From: an uncultured Prevotella sp. | GTDB taxonomy: Bacteria; Bacteroidota; Bacteroidia; Bacteroidales; Bacteroidaceae | DNA: 64,000 nucleotides | Assembly: GCA_944319945.1 (NCBI GenBank) | Contig: CALUFN010000008.1 | Location: forward strand, 1-64,000 | Direction: 5' to 3' | In this document: positions 1-9,347 of the stretch, piece after piece | How positions within the stretch are numbered: position 1 is the first letter of the stretch | Layout of the letters: each line of letters starts with the position of its first letter | Made by a program: the position numbers and the translations under genes | Notes under the pieces: generated by a model | What the model was told of the DNA's origin: nothing | Seen by the model: the letters and a program-made list of their open reading frames with translations, nothing else | Databases searched by the model: none

Positions 1-305
1 AAAGCCGTCTATGAATATCGACATCATTGACAAAAGCAGGCTTATTGCGTAAGGTTCTTACATCGAACTCACGTTAATTATCGTCCATATAGACATGGCG
101 TGCTGTGTCTCTACAGTTTGGGCTGATGCAGAAGGTATAAAGTGATTATATATGATATATGCAAAAAGTTACATTGTTACATCCTTTGCGTACTCGCCCC
201 CTCCCGTGGCGGTCCGCCGGGGCGAAAAACGGGCGTTTTGGGCTGCCGTTCCTAAAAAATGCCAAATATTAACGGCGCAGGCGGCGTTTTTCGGATAAAA
301 ATATT
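1..305. other. Non-coding upstream region of lpxD
   Basis: No gene can be supported here. A short open frame ends with a stop at 49-51 and could be the tail of a plus-strand gene outside the window, but it is too short to identify. A GC-rich stretch at about 190-265 can fold (GGCGG/CCGCC and AACGG/CCGTT pairs) and may be a terminator remnant, without a clear U-run. Confidence 0.4.
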
Positions 306-313
306 TACCTTTG
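306..313 (+). promoter_or_regulatory. Probable -7 promoter element for lpxD
   Basis: TACCTTTG fits the Bacteroidetes -7 consensus TAnnTTTG and lies 38 bases before the lpxD start. No clean TTTG -33 box is seen at 19-21 bases upstream, so this is a partial match. Confidence 0.5.
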
Positions 314-351
314 CAAAAATTGCGCAATCACTTTAATGTAATTACATCGTA

Positions 352-1407
352 ATGGAGTTTACAGCTAAGCAGATAGCTAACGCTATCGATGGAAGGATAG
401 AGGGCGACGGGAACGTAACGGTGAACGGCTTCGCCAAGATAGAGGAGGGCAGGCCCGGGACTATCACGTTCTTGGCCAACCCTAAATATACGCATTACAT
501 TTACGATACTAAGGCGAGTGTGGTGCTCGTGGCCGACGGCGTGCAGCTGGCACGCCCCGTAAGCGCCACGCTCATCAGGGTGAAAGACCCATACGAGTGC
601 ATAGCACGCCTGTTGCAGCTCTACCAGGCGGCGCAGCCTAAGAAGACGGGCGTGAGCCCGCAGGCCTGCATAGCCGCGAGCGCCAGCATCGGCGAGGGCT
701 GCTACGTCGGGCCGCTGGCCTGCGTCGGCGAGGGCGTGGTGATAGGCCCGGGTTCGCAGATTCACCCCCACGCCGTGATAGAAGACGGGGTGACGATAGG
801 CAGCGATTGTATCGTATATCCTAACGTAACGATTTATCCCGGCTGCCGCTTGGGCGACCGCGTGACGATACACGCCGGCGCGGTGATAGGGGCCGACGGC
901 TTCGGCTTCGCCCCGGGTCCCGACGGCTATGACAAGATTCCGCAGATAGGCATCGTGGAGATAGGCGACGACGTGGAGATAGGAGCCAACGCCTGCGTGG
1001 ACCGCTCTACGATGGGCGCCACGGTGATACGCAGGGGCGTGAAGCTGGACAATCTCGTGCAGATAGCCCACAACGTGGAGGTGGGCGAACACACGGTGAT
1101 GTCGGCGCAAACGGGCGTGGCCGGCAGCACGAAGATCGGCAGCTGGTGCATGTTCGGCGGCCAGGTGGGCGTGGCGGGCCACGCCGTCGTCGGCGACAAG
1201 ACGGTGCTCGGGGCGCAGTCTGGCGTGCCTGGCAACCTTAAGGGTGGGGCCACGCTCATAGGTACGCCCCCCATGGAGCCGAAGGCTTACTTCAAGTCAA
1301 TAGCCTTGACGCGCCGCCTGCCCGAGATGAGCCGCCGGATGGCCGACCTGCAAAAACAAGTGGAGCAACTAAAAAAAGACCTATATAAAGATAATGGAAA
1401 TGTCTAA
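352..1407 (+). CDS. lpxD: UDP-3-O-acylglucosamine N-acyltransferase LpxD
   Basis: LpxD adds the second hydroxyacyl chain, on the 2-amino group of UDP-3-O-acyl-glucosamine, in lipid A synthesis in the cytoplasm. The 351-residue protein has the family's N-terminal uridine-binding domain (about 1-100), then a long run of hexapeptide repeats of the left-handed beta helix (about 105-310), and a C-terminal helix used in trimer packing. The motif QIAHNVEVG places the catalytic His at 240, as in E. coli LpxD (His239). The length is normal for the family. The gene heads the plus-strand lpx group, and its last 14 bases overlap lpxC-fabZ, so the two are translationally coupled. The alternative, LpxA, is excluded by the N-terminal domain and by a separate lpxA downstream. 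Confidence 0.97.
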   Translation: MEFTAKQIANAIDGRIEGDGNVTVNGFAKIEEGRPGTITFLANPKYTHYIYDTKASVVLVADGVQLARPVSATLIRVKDPYECIARLLQLYQAAQPKKTGVSPQACIAASASIGEGCYVGPLACVGEGVVIGPGSQIHPHAVIEDGVTIGSDCIVYPNVTIYPGCRLGDRVTIHAGAVIGADGFGFAPGPDGYDKIPQIGIVEIGDDVEIGANACVDRSTMGATVIRRGVKLDNLVQIAHNVEVGEHTVMSAQTGVAGSTKIGSWCMFGGQVGVAGHAVVGDKTVLGAQSGVPGNLKGGATLIGTPPMEPKAYFKSIALTRRLPEMSRRMADLQKQVEQLKKDLYKDNGNV

Positions 1408-2785
1408 ACAAAACACGCTCAAGGGCAGCTTCGCCCTTTGCGGCAAGGGCCTGCATACGGGCCTGAGCCTCACCGTAACGTTTAACCCGGCAGCCGTGAA
1501 CACGGGCTACAGGATACAGCGCATAGACCTTGACGGCCAGCCCGTAATCGACGCCGTGGCCGAGAACGTGGTAGACACCCAGCGCGGCACGGTGCTGGGC
1601 AAGGGCGACGTGAGGGTGTCGACCGTGGAGCATGCGATGGCCGCGCTCTACGCCCTCGGCATAGACAACTGCCTGATACAGGTGAACGGACCTGAGTTCC
1701 CGATACTTGACGGCTCGGCCGCCGAGTACGTGGCCAAGATCAGGGAAATAGGGATAGAGGAGCAGAACGCTCCTAAGGACTATTACGTGATACGCCGTAA
1801 GATAGAGGTGAAAGACGCCGAGAGCGGCTCGTGCATAACGATACTGCCCGACGACGAGTTCAGCCTGACGGCCATGTGCTCGTTTGACTCTAAGTTCATC
1901 AACAGCCAGTTTGCCACGCTCGACCGCATCGACGGCTTCGCCGCTGAGATAGCCCCGGCGCGCACGTTCGTCTTCGTCAGGGACGTGGAGCCTTTGCTGC
2001 GCGCCGGCCTGATCAAGGGCGGCGACCTTGACAACGCCGTGGTGATATACGAGCGGCAGACCACCCAAGAGCGTCTCGACGCCCTGGCCGACTTTCTCGG
2101 CGTGGCGCGCCTCGACGCGACAAGGTTGGGATACATACAGCACAAGCCGCTGGTGTGGGAGAACGAGTGCACGCGCCACAAGCTGCTCGACGTGATAGGC
2201 GACATGGCCCTGATAGGCAAGCCGATCAAGGGGCGCATCATCGCTACGAAGCCGGGTCACACGATTAACAACAAGTTTGCCCGGCTGATGCGCCGAGAGA
2301 TACGCAAGCACGAGATACAAGCCCCGATTTACGACTGCAACGAGCCGCCGGTGATGGACGTCAACCGCATACGCGAGCTGTTGCCCCACCGTTACCCCAT
2401 GCAGCTGGTGGACAAGGTGATAGCCTTGGGCCCGAACAGCATCGTGGGAGTGAAAAACGTGACGAGCAACGAGCCTTTCTTCACTGGCCACTTCCCGCAG
2501 GAACCGGTCATGCCCGGCGTGCTCCAGGTGGAGGCCATGGCGCAGTGCGGCGGCCTGCTCGTGCTCAACACCGTTGACGAGCCCGAGCGCTGGTCTACGT
2601 ACTTCATGAAGATCGACAACGTGAAGTTCCGCCAAAAGGTGGTGCCCGGCGACACGCTGCTCTTCAAGGTTGACCTGCTGGCGCCCGTGCGCCACGGTGT
2701 GTCGTCGATGAAGGGCTACGTGTTCGTGGGCGACAAGGTGGTGTCTGAGGCCACGTTCACCGCACAGATCGTTAAAAACAAGTAA
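1394..2785 (+). CDS. lpxC-fabZ: Fused UDP-3-O-acyl-GlcNAc deacetylase / 3-hydroxyacyl-ACP dehydratase (LpxC-FabZ)
   Basis: Bifunctional 463-residue enzyme. Residues 1 to about 305 are LpxC, the zinc deacetylase that commits UDP-acyl-GlcNAc to lipid A. His80 (in VEHAMAAL), His262 and Asp266 (in [10 protein letters not shown]) match the zinc ligands of the family. Residues from about 318 to 463 are FabZ, the hydroxyacyl-ACP dehydratase of fatty acid elongation, with the LPHRYPM motif and catalytic His366 ([12 protein letters not shown]) and Glu380. The LpxC-FabZ fusion is a known Bacteroidetes arrangement. Both activities draw on the hydroxyacyl-ACP pool, so fusion links membrane phospholipid and lipid A supply. 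The start overlaps the lpxD end; a second ATG two codons later is equally possible. Confidence 0.96.
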   Translation: MEMSKQNTLKGSFALCGKGLHTGLSLTVTFNPAAVNTGYRIQRIDLDGQPVIDAVAENVVDTQRGTVLGKGDVRVSTVEHAMAALYALGIDNCLIQVNGPEFPILDGSAAEYVAKIREIGIEEQNAPKDYYVIRRKIEVKDAESGSCITILPDDEFSLTAMCSFDSKFINSQFATLDRIDGFAAEIAPARTFVFVRDVEPLLRAGLIKGGDLDNAVVIYERQTTQERLDALADFLGVARLDATRLGYIQHKPLVWENECTRHKLLDVIGDMALIGKPIKGRIIATKPGHTINNKFARLMRREIRKHEIQAPIYDCNEPPVMDVNRIRELLPHRYPMQLVDKVIALGPNSIVGVKNVTSNEPFFTGHFPQEPVMPGVLQVEAMAQCGGLLVLNTVDEPERWSTYFMKIDNVKFRQKVVPGDTLLFKVDLLAPVRHGVSSMKGYVFVGDKVVSEATFTAQIVKNK

Positions 2786-2789
2786 GGCC

Positions 2790-3026
2790 TTGAGGTTTTA
2801 CGGTTATGGGGTTCTGCGGTTTTTACGGTTTTTTACGGTTATGAGGTTATGGGGTAAAACCTTAAGACCGCAGAACCGTATGACCTTAAAACCGCAAAAT
2901 CTTATAACCGTTCAACCGTAAAAACCGTATAACCGTAAAAACCGTTCAACCGTAAAAACCGTTCAACCGTAAAAACCGTTCAACCGTAAAAACCGTTCAA
3001 CCGTAAAAACCGTATAACCATATAAT
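2790..3026. repeat. Intergenic ACGGTT/AACCGT short-word repeat (family A)
   Basis: The 5' part is built from ACGGTT-type words (ttttacggttatggggtt). From about 2857 the same words appear inverted (aaccgtaaaaccttaagacc). From about 2908 they become a strict 17-base tandem, CCGTAAAAACCGTTCAA, repeated about five times to about 3012. The two halves can pair into a long imperfect hairpin. Related blocks occur at 13774, 17912, 42880 and 44285. The repeat sits inside the lpx operon, between lpxC-fabZ and lpxA. Confidence 0.9.
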
Positions 3027-3031
3027 AGAAT

Positions 3032-3802
3032 ATGAACCAAATAAGTCCGCTCGCATACGTACATCCCGAGGCCAAGCTGGGCGACGGCAACGTCGTCGGC
3101 CCGTTTTGCTATATAGACCGTAACACCGTAATGGGCGACAACAACGTGCTGCAAAACAGCGTCACCATAAACTACGGCGCACGCATAGGCAACGGCAACG
3201 AGATATTCCCCGGAGCGAGCATAAGCACCAAGCCCCAAGACCTGAAGTTCAGGGGCGAGGACACCACGTGCGAAATAGGCGACAACAACAGCATACGCGA
3301 ATGCGTCACCGTGTCGCGCGGCACGGCCTCTAAGGGCAAGACCGTCGTAGGCTCGGGCTGCCTGCTCATGGAAAACGTGCACATCGCCCACGACTGCGTG
3401 GTAGGCAGCGACTGCATAATAGGCAACTCGACGAAGTTCGGCGGCGAGGTGACCGTAGACGACCATGCCATAATCAGCGCCGAGGTGCTCTGTCACCAGT
3501 TCTGCCACATCGGCGGCTACGTGATGATACAGGGCGGGTGTCGTTTCAGCCAGGACATCCCGCCGTACATCATAGCCGGCAAGGAGCCCACTAAGTTTTG
3601 CGGGGTCAACCTCGTGGGGCTGCGCCGCAGGGGATTCACGGGCGAGCTGATCAACAACATCCACGAGGCCTACCGCCTGCTCTACTCCAAAGGTGTGCTC
3701 AAGGAGGGCATCGAGGAGATACGCCGGCATCTGCCTGCCTGCGCGGAGATCGACTACGTGATCAGCTTCGTGGAGAGCTCAAAGAGAGGGATAATAAGAT
3801 AA
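3032..3802 (+). CDS. lpxA: UDP-N-acetylglucosamine O-acyltransferase LpxA
   Basis: LpxA catalyses the first, reversible acylation of UDP-GlcNAc from hydroxyacyl-ACP in lipid A synthesis. The 256-residue protein is a left-handed beta-helix with hexapeptide repeats over about residues 1-190 and a helical C-terminus. The motif NVHIAHDC holds the catalytic His120 (His125 in E. coli). The conserved GLRRRGF segment follows the helix, as in other LpxA proteins. It is the third lpx gene here, separated from lpxC-fabZ by a 246-base repeat-filled gap, which is unusual inside an otherwise tight operon. Confidence 0.97.
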   Translation: MNQISPLAYVHPEAKLGDGNVVGPFCYIDRNTVMGDNNVLQNSVTINYGARIGNGNEIFPGASISTKPQDLKFRGEDTTCEIGDNNSIRECVTVSRGTASKGKTVVGSGCLLMENVHIAHDCVVGSDCIIGNSTKFGGEVTVDDHAIISAEVLCHQFCHIGGYVMIQGGCRFSQDIPPYIIAGKEPTKFCGVNLVGLRRRGFTGELINNIHEAYRLLYSKGVLKEGIEEIRRHLPACAEIDYVISFVESSKRGIIR

Positions 3803-3824
3803 GGTAGATAAGTTAAAGAATTTA

Positions 3825-3938
3825 GAGAAGTTAAAGAAGTTAAAGCTGTATGCATTGTCAAATATCAGGCAACTTGAAACAAGGCTAATGGCTTTAATTT
3901 CTAGCGAACGTAGTGAGCGATAACTTCTTTAACTTCTC
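3825..3938. repeat. AAGTTAAAG inverted repeat (family D)
   Basis: A perfect 17-base inverted repeat, GAGAAGTTAAAGAAGTT at 3825-3841 and its complement at 3922-3938, flanks an 80-base spacer. The arms consist of the short word AAGTTAAAG in tandem. It lies between lpxA and miaA and has the same arm-spacer-inverted arm layout as the other repeat families in this window, with a different word. Confidence 0.85.
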
Positions 3939-3951
3939 CAAATAAATTCTC

Positions 3952-4863
3952 ATGCACTCCCTCATTGTAATAATCGGCCCCACTGGCGTGGGCAAGACGG
4001 AGCTGTGCATCGAAGCGGCCGAGAGGCTGGGCACGGTGATAGTGAACGCCGATTCGCGCCAAATGTTCCGCGAGATCCCCATCGGCACGGCAGCCCCTAC
4101 GGCCGACGAGCTACGGAGGGTAAGGCACTATTTCGTGGGCAGTCTCGGCGTGGGCGACTATTACAGTGCGTCGATGTTCGAGCGCGACGTGATAAGTCTG
4201 CTCCCGGTCCTCTTCGCCGAGAACGACTGCGTGATAATGTCGGGCGGCAGCATGATGTACGTTGATGCCGTGTGCAACGGCATCGACGACATACCCACCG
4301 TCGGCGGAGAGGTGCGCCGGCAGGTGAAGGCCGAATACGAGCGCGACGGCCTTGAGGCCATGTGCCGCCGGCTGGAGATGCTCGACCCCGAGTATTACGC
4401 CGTAGTTGACAGGCAAAACCCGAAGCGCGTGGTCCACGCCGTGGAGATATGCCTCTCCACGGGGAAGACGTACACGTCGTTCAGGACAAGGACGAAGAAG
4501 CTGCGTCCGTTCAACATACTCAAGATAGGCCTTACCCGCGATCGTGCCGAGCTCTACGCCCGCATCGACCGGCGCGTTGACGGGATGATGGCCGCCGGCC
4601 TGCTCGACGAGGCGAGGCGCATGTATCCCCACAGGCACGAGAACGCCCTTAACACCGTGGGCTACAAGGAGCTGTTCGACTATCTCGACGGCCTGTGCAC
4701 GATAGACGAGGCCGTGTTCAGGATAAAGTGCAACACGCATAAATACTGCCGCAAGCAGATCACATGGTTCAAGCGCGACGAGAGCATACGCTGGTTTTCG
4801 CCCGGGAATGTTGAAGAAATCATAAATTACATAGATAATTCCTGCCGGAATACTCATTTTTAG
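3952..4863 (+). CDS. miaA: tRNA dimethylallyltransferase MiaA
   Basis: MiaA transfers a dimethylallyl group to N6 of A37 in tRNAs that read UNN codons. The 303-residue protein carries the P-loop GPTGVGKT (residues 9-16), the ADSRQMF motif that contacts the substrate, [10 protein letters not shown], the [12 protein letters not shown] stretch, and the C-terminal GYKELFDYL and [10 protein letters not shown] motifs. Length and motif order are standard. It follows lpxA by 149 bases that contain an inverted repeat, and precedes the PBP gene by 34 bases, in which a new -7 element is visible. Confidence 0.97.
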   Translation: MHSLIVIIGPTGVGKTELCIEAAERLGTVIVNADSRQMFREIPIGTAAPTADELRRVRHYFVGSLGVGDYYSASMFERDVISLLPVLFAENDCVIMSGGSMMYVDAVCNGIDDIPTVGGEVRRQVKAEYERDGLEAMCRRLEMLDPEYYAVVDRQNPKRVVHAVEICLSTGKTYTSFRTRTKKLRPFNILKIGLTRDRAELYARIDRRVDGMMAAGLLDEARRMYPHRHENALNTVGYKELFDYLDGLCTIDEAVFRIKCNTHKYCRKQITWFKRDESIRWFSPGNVEEIINYIDNSCRNTHF

Positions 4864-4864
4864 T

Positions 4865-4872
4865 TACTTTTG
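4865..4872 (+). promoter_or_regulatory. Probable -7 element for the PBP1A gene
   Basis: TACTTTTG matches TAnnTTTG and lies 25 bases before the start codon at 4898. No good TTTG box is found 19-21 bases upstream (that stretch is the end of miaA), so only half of the consensus is present. Confidence 0.45.
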
Positions 4873-4897
4873 CACCCGAAAACCAAACAACAGCAAC

Positions 4898-7438
4898 ATG
4901 TCCGACAAGTTAAAGAACTCCTACGCAGGCAGAGCTGTCACGTTCTGCTTACGTAAGATAAAAGCCTTTTGGCATTGGTACAAGAGCCTTTACGTAGGCA
5001 GCAAGTGGTATAAGAAGACGATAGTGACCGTGGTAACACTCATTGCGGCCTTCTTCATATACTTAGGCATGGTGGATGTCAACTTCCTGTGGCTCTTCGG
5101 CAAGTCGCCCGGCTTCTCGCAGATCAAGAAGCCCACTACAAGCGAGGCGTCTGAGATATACAGCGCTGACGGGGTGATGATAGGCAAGTACTTCAGCGAA
5201 AACCGTACCCCCGTCAAGTACGAGGAGGTGAACCCTGTGTTCTGGAAGGCCCTCGTCGACACCGAGGACGAGCGTTTCTACAAGCATCGTGGCGTAGACC
5301 CCATAGGCCTGTTCGCCGTGCTCAAGGACATGGCCGTAAGCCATGAGGCCCGCGGGGCGTCGACCATCACCCAGCAGTTGGCCAAGAACATGTTCCGCGT
5401 CAGGACGCAATACTCCACCGGCCTGCTTGGCTACATCCCAGGCGTGCGCATGCTCATCATGAAGAGCAAGGAGTGGATCATTGCCACCAAGCTCGAGATG
5501 CTCTACGACAAGAAGGAGATACTCACGATGTACGCCAACACGGTAGACTTCGGCTCTAACGCCTTCGGCATAAAGACGGCCTGCAAGACATATTTCAACA
5601 CCACTCCGACTGACATCACCGCCGAACAGGCCGCCGTGCTCGTAGGCATGCTTAAGGCCACCACCTACTACAACCCCATAAGCCACCCGGATAACAGCCT
5701 TGAGCGTCGCAACGTAGTGTTGCACAACATGATGACCCACGGCGACATGACGCAGGCCGAGTTTGACTCGGTGAGTGCCATACCGATAAAGCTGAACTAC
5801 AGCGTGGAGAGCAACTATGACGGTCAGGCCAAATACTTCCGCGAGGCCGTGGCTGATTACCTGAAGGACTGGTGCAAGGACAATGGTTACGACCTATACA
5901 GCAGCGGGCTGAAGATCTACACCACCATAGACACGCGCATGCAGAAATATGCCGAAGAGGCAGCACGTAAGCAGATGCGCCAGGTGCAACGCAACTTCGA
6001 CCGCCATTGGGCAGGGCAAGACCCCTGGCGCGACGAGAACCATCAGGTAATACCAGGATTCATTGAGGACATAGCCAAGCGCCAACCGGCCTACAAGATG
6101 CTGCTGCAACGCTTCCCCGACCAGCCCGACTCGATCACCTATTATTTGAACAAGCCGCATAAGGTGAAGCTCTTCGACTATGAGAAAGGCACGATAGAGA
6201 AGGAGATGAGCACGATGGACTCCATACGCTACATGGTGAAGTTCATGCACTGCTCATTTGTGGCGATGGAGCCGCAGACGGGACACGTAAAGGCATGGGT
6301 GGGCGACATTGACTTCAACTCGTGGAAATACGACAAGGTGACCGCCATGCGCCAGCCCGGATCCACGTTCAAGCTGTTCGTCTACACCGAAGCCATGAAC
6401 CAGGGCCTAACACCTTGCGACAAGCGCCGCGACGAATACATACGCATGGAAGTGTACGACAAGGCCAAGCACGGAATGACCACTTGGACGCCCACCAACG
6501 CCAACGGCCGTTTCTCGGGCGACTCTATACCACTGAAGGGAGCCTTCGCCAGAAGCATCAACTCGGTGGCCGTGAGGCTCGGGCAGGAGATGGGCATCAA
6601 GAACATAGCCAAGACAGCCCACGACATGGGTATAAAGAGTCCGCTCGACGAGCAACCCTCGCTCGCCCTCGGCTCGTCTGACGTCAACCTGCTTGAGATG
6701 ACCAATGCTTACTGCACCGTGGCCAACGGAGGAAAGCACGCCGAGCCGGTGCTCGTAACACGCATCGTAGACAAGGACGGCCGCGAGGTGTACACCGCCC
6801 CCGACGAGCAGAAGCAGGTGATACCGTATAAGAGCGCATTCTTCATGCAGCAGCTGCTCATGGGCGGCATGCGCGAGCCAGGCGGCACGTCGCAGAGCCT
6901 GTGGGGATACGTAAGCAAGGCGCAGGACACCGACTTCGGCGGAAAGACGGGAACGTCAAACAACCACTCAGACGCATGGTTCATGTGCGTAAGCCCGAGG
7001 ATAGTCTGCGGCGCATGGGTGGGTGGCGAGTACCGCAGCATACACTTCCGTACGGGAGCCCTCGGACAAGGCAGCCGCACGGCATTGCCCATTTGCGGAT
7101 ACTTCCTGCAAGCGTTGATGGGCGACCCCGCCTTCAGACAGTACCACGGACGCTTTGACAAGCCGCAAGACGACGACATTACCCGCGACATGTACATGTG
7201 CGACAGTTATTATCCGGCAAAGAAAGACACCGCCGCACTTGACTCGCTTACGCTTGATTCGCTTGCCACCGACCATGCCAACCACGCAATGAACGTGCTC
7301 GAGCAAATGGTAACCGGCAACGCCGTAAGCATAGAGCCAGTAAAGCAACCGGAAGAGGAACAGCCCCACAAGGAACAACCCGAACAAAAGAAGAACGACA
7401 AACCGCACGAAGAAATAATAAGATTTGAAGACCTATAA
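4898..7438 (+). CDS. Class A penicillin-binding protein (bifunctional transglycosylase/transpeptidase)
   Basis: This 846-residue PBP1A-type enzyme polymerises lipid II glycan strands and crosslinks peptides in the periplasm. A short cytoplasmic N-terminus is followed by one transmembrane helix (about 43-60). The GT51 domain (about 95-270) shows the catalytic Glu123 in TEDERFYKHRG, then GASTITQQLAKNMF. The transpeptidase domain (about 430-740) has the nucleophile Ser489 in SxxK (STFK), the SIN motif at 553-555 and KTG from Lys683. The last 60 residues are Pro/Glu/Lys-rich and low in complexity. All catalytic motifs are intact. The gene sits between miaA and a helicase gene. Confidence 0.96.
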   Translation: MSDKLKNSYAGRAVTFCLRKIKAFWHWYKSLYVGSKWYKKTIVTVVTLIAAFFIYLGMVDVNFLWLFGKSPGFSQIKKPTTSEASEIYSADGVMIGKYFSENRTPVKYEEVNPVFWKALVDTEDERFYKHRGVDPIGLFAVLKDMAVSHEARGASTITQQLAKNMFRVRTQYSTGLLGYIPGVRMLIMKSKEWIIATKLEMLYDKKEILTMYANTVDFGSNAFGIKTACKTYFNTTPTDITAEQAAVLVGMLKATTYYNPISHPDNSLERRNVVLHNMMTHGDMTQAEFDSVSAIPIKLNYSVESNYDGQAKYFREAVADYLKDWCKDNGYDLYSSGLKIYTTIDTRMQKYAEEAARKQMRQVQRNFDRHWAGQDPWRDENHQVIPGFIEDIAKRQPAYKMLLQRFPDQPDSITYYLNKPHKVKLFDYEKGTIEKEMSTMDSIRYMVKFMHCSFVAMEPQTGHVKAWVGDIDFNSWKYDKVTAMRQPGSTFKLFVYTEAMNQGLTPCDKRRDEYIRMEVYDKAKHGMTTWTPTNANGRFSGDSIPLKGAFARSINSVAVRLGQEMGIKNIAKTAHDMGIKSPLDEQPSLALGSSDVNLLEMTNAYCTVANGGKHAEPVLVTRIVDKDGREVYTAPDEQKQVIPYKSAFFMQQLLMGGMREPGGTSQSLWGYVSKAQDTDFGGKTGTSNNHSDAWFMCVSPRIVCGAWVGGEYRSIHFRTGALGQGSRTALPICGYFLQALMGDPAFRQYHGRFDKPQDDDITRDMYMCDSYYPAKKDTAALDSLTLDSLATDHANHAMNVLEQMVTGNAVSIEPVKQPEEEQPHKEQPEQKKNDKPHEEIIRFEDL

Positions 7439-7443
7439 TTAAA

Positions 7444-7555
7444 GGTGAAAAGGTGAAAGAGTGAAAAGGTAGTAAAACGAGATTGCAATACTCAAATTGG
7501 AATCTTTTGTTCTTCACCTTTTCACTTTTTCACCTTCTCACCTTTTCCCATTTTC
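7444..7555. repeat. GGTGAAAAG inverted repeat (family C)
   Basis: The left arm (aggtgaaaaggtgaaagagt, from 7442) and the right arm (ttcaccttttcactttttca, from 7514) are inverted copies of about 31 bases with two mismatches, separated by about 40 bases. The arms are tandem runs of a GGTGAAAAG-like word. The repeat fills the gap between the PBP and helicase genes and ends four bases before the chosen helicase start. Confidence 0.85.
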
Positions 7556-7559
7556 AACG

Positions 7560-9278
7560 ATGCTCGACCTTGACAACACGGAATTCCAACAAGCCCTTCA
7601 GATAATACAATACACGCAGCGTTCACTTTTCCTCACCGGAAAAGCTGGTACGGGCAAGTCGACCTTCTTGCGCCACATCTGCGCCACGACAAAGAAGAAG
7701 CACATAGTCCTTGCACCTACCGGCATAGCTGCCATCAACGCCGGGGGAACCACACTGCACAGCTTCTTCAAGCTGCCGTTCCACCCGTTGCTGCCCGACG
7801 ACTCTCGCTATTCGGTGCGCAACCTGCGCGGCACGCTGAAATACACGTCGGAGAAATGCAAGATACTGCGCGAAGTGGAGTTGATCATCATCGACGAGAT
7901 AAGCATGGTGCGCGCAGACATCATCGACTTCATCGACAAGGTGCTACGCGTCTACTCGCGTAACATGCGCCAGCCCTTCGGCGGCAAGCAACTGCTTCTT
8001 GTAGGCGACATATACCAGCTTGAGCCCGTAGTGAAAGAAGACGAGCGGCGCATGCTCCACCCTTATTACGCTACGGCGTTCTTTTTCGGAGCACGCGTAT
8101 GGCGGGAGATGAGCCTCGTAAGCATAGAACTGCACAAGGTATACAGGCAGACCGACCCTTCGTTCATATCCATACTCGACCACATTCGCACAACCGACGC
8201 AACCGATGCCGACCTGCGCGCGCTCAACTCACGCGTAGGCCGTCCAGTTGGCGGCAGCGACGACCGATTAGCCATTACGCTGTCTACACGTCGCGACACC
8301 GTTGACTACATCAACGAGCAGCACTTGGCCGAGCTGCCGGGCGAACCTACGACGCTTCACGGCGAGGTGAAGGGCGACTTTCCAGAGTCGAGCCTGCCTA
8401 CGCCTGTTGAACTTTACGTGAAGTCCGGCGCACAGGTCATATTCATCAAGAACGACATCGACCGCCGCTGGGTGAACGGCACGCTCGGCATAATAGAAGG
8501 ACTCGACGAGGAGCAGGGCGCGCTCTACATCGTAACCGAAGACGGGCAGGAGCACGATGTGCGCCGTGAACACTGGAGCAACATGCGCTACACGTTCAAC
8601 GAGAAGGAAAAGAAGATAGAGGAGGAAGAGATAGGCAGCTACATACAGTTTCCCATTCGCTTGGCGTGGGCCATCACCGTGCACAAGAGCCAGGGGCTGA
8701 CGTTCAATCGGGTGAACATAGACTTCACGGGCGGAGTATTCGCCGGCGGCCAGGCATACGTAGCCCTGTCGCGCTGCACGTCGTTAGACGGCATCAGTCT
8801 CGCCGCTCCGCTGCGTCGCCAAGACGTGTTCGTGAGACAGGAAATAAAGCAGTTCGCACGCAACTACAACGACACAAGGCTGATAAACGGTGCCCTGAAA
8901 GAATCGGCTGCCGACAAGGAATATCACGACGCGGCGGCAGCCTTCGACAAAGGCGACTTCGACACGGCCCTCGCATCATTCTTCCGAGCCATACACCATA
9001 GGTATGACATAGAGAAACCTTCGGCCAAACGCCTGATAAGGCGCAAGCTCGGAATAATAAACATCCTGCGTGAAGAAAACCGCAAGCTGCGCAAGGAAAA
9101 AGAGAAACAGCAAAAGTTCCTGAAACGCCTTGCTGCCGAATATACCATGCTCGGCAAGGAATGCGAGCGCGAGCACATGCCCGAAGCGGCTGCGGCCAAC
9201 TACCGTAAGGCTCTCGAACTATGGCCCGAGGCTCCCGAACCTAAGCGTAGGCTGGACAAACTTTCTGTAGACAAGTAA
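7560..9278 (+). CDS. Pif1/RecD-like superfamily 1B helicase with TPR-like tail
   Basis: ATP-dependent DNA helicase of the Pif1/RecD2 type. From the ATG at 7560 the protein has 572 residues: P-loop GKAGTGKS (27-34), Walker B IIIDEISMV, motif III LVGDIYQLEPV, and a UvrD_C_2-like end with VHKSQGLTF and VALSRC. The last 130 residues are not helicase. They contain a charged coiled-coil (REENRKLRKEKEKQ) and TPR-like helices (AAANYRKALELWPEAPE), suggesting a protein-docking tail. An upstream ATG in frame at 7497 was rejected because it reads through the repeat into low-complexity sequence. The last three codons plus stop (VDK-stop) lie inside a GACAAG-family repeat arm. The cellular role is unproven; replication or repair is inferred. 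Confidence 0.88.
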   Translation: MLDLDNTEFQQALQIIQYTQRSLFLTGKAGTGKSTFLRHICATTKKKHIVLAPTGIAAINAGGTTLHSFFKLPFHPLLPDDSRYSVRNLRGTLKYTSEKCKILREVELIIIDEISMVRADIIDFIDKVLRVYSRNMRQPFGGKQLLLVGDIYQLEPVVKEDERRMLHPYYATAFFFGARVWREMSLVSIELHKVYRQTDPSFISILDHIRTTDATDADLRALNSRVGRPVGGSDDRLAITLSTRRDTVDYINEQHLAELPGEPTTLHGEVKGDFPESSLPTPVELYVKSGAQVIFIKNDIDRRWVNGTLGIIEGLDEEQGALYIVTEDGQEHDVRREHWSNMRYTFNEKEKKIEEEEIGSYIQFPIRLAWAITVHKSQGLTFNRVNIDFTGGVFAGGQAYVALSRCTSLDGISLAAPLRRQDVFVRQEIKQFARNYNDTRLINGALKESAADKEYHDAAAAFDKGDFDTALASFFRAIHHRYDIEKPSAKRLIRRKLGIINILREENRKLRKEKEKQQKFLKRLAAEYTMLGKECEREHMPEAAAANYRKALELWPEAPEPKRRLDKLSVDK

Positions 9279-9324
9279 CGAGATACGGGCAGACTTGCCT
9301 GCTTGTATCTCGTTACTTGTCTAC
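9267..9324. terminator. Perfect 20-base hairpin at convergent gene ends (GACAAG family B)
   Basis: GTAGACAAGTAACGAGATAC (9267-9286) is exactly complementary to 9305-9324, with an 18-base loop that can itself pair (GGCA/TGCC). It contains the stop codon of the helicase gene and lies 23 bases before the end of the convergent trmN6-like gene, so it can act as a bidirectional terminator. There is no strong U-run. Confidence 0.75.
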
Positions 9325-9347
9325 TGAAAAACTTATTTACTGTAAAC

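Noticed and set aside
1..305. C-terminal end of an upstream plus-strand gene (frame ending near 51)
   Set aside because: Only 16 codons are visible with no recognisable motif; cannot be supported.
328..1182. Long minus-strand frame opposite lpxD (and similar long frames opposite lpxC, PBP, serS and others)
   Set aside because: His/Ala/Val-rich products typical of the antisense of GC-rich coding sequence; the plus-strand genes are certain.
7497..7559. Upstream ATG extending the helicase by 21 codons
   Set aside because: The extension is encoded by the family C repeat arm and gives a Phe/Ser/Pro-rich stretch absent from helicases.
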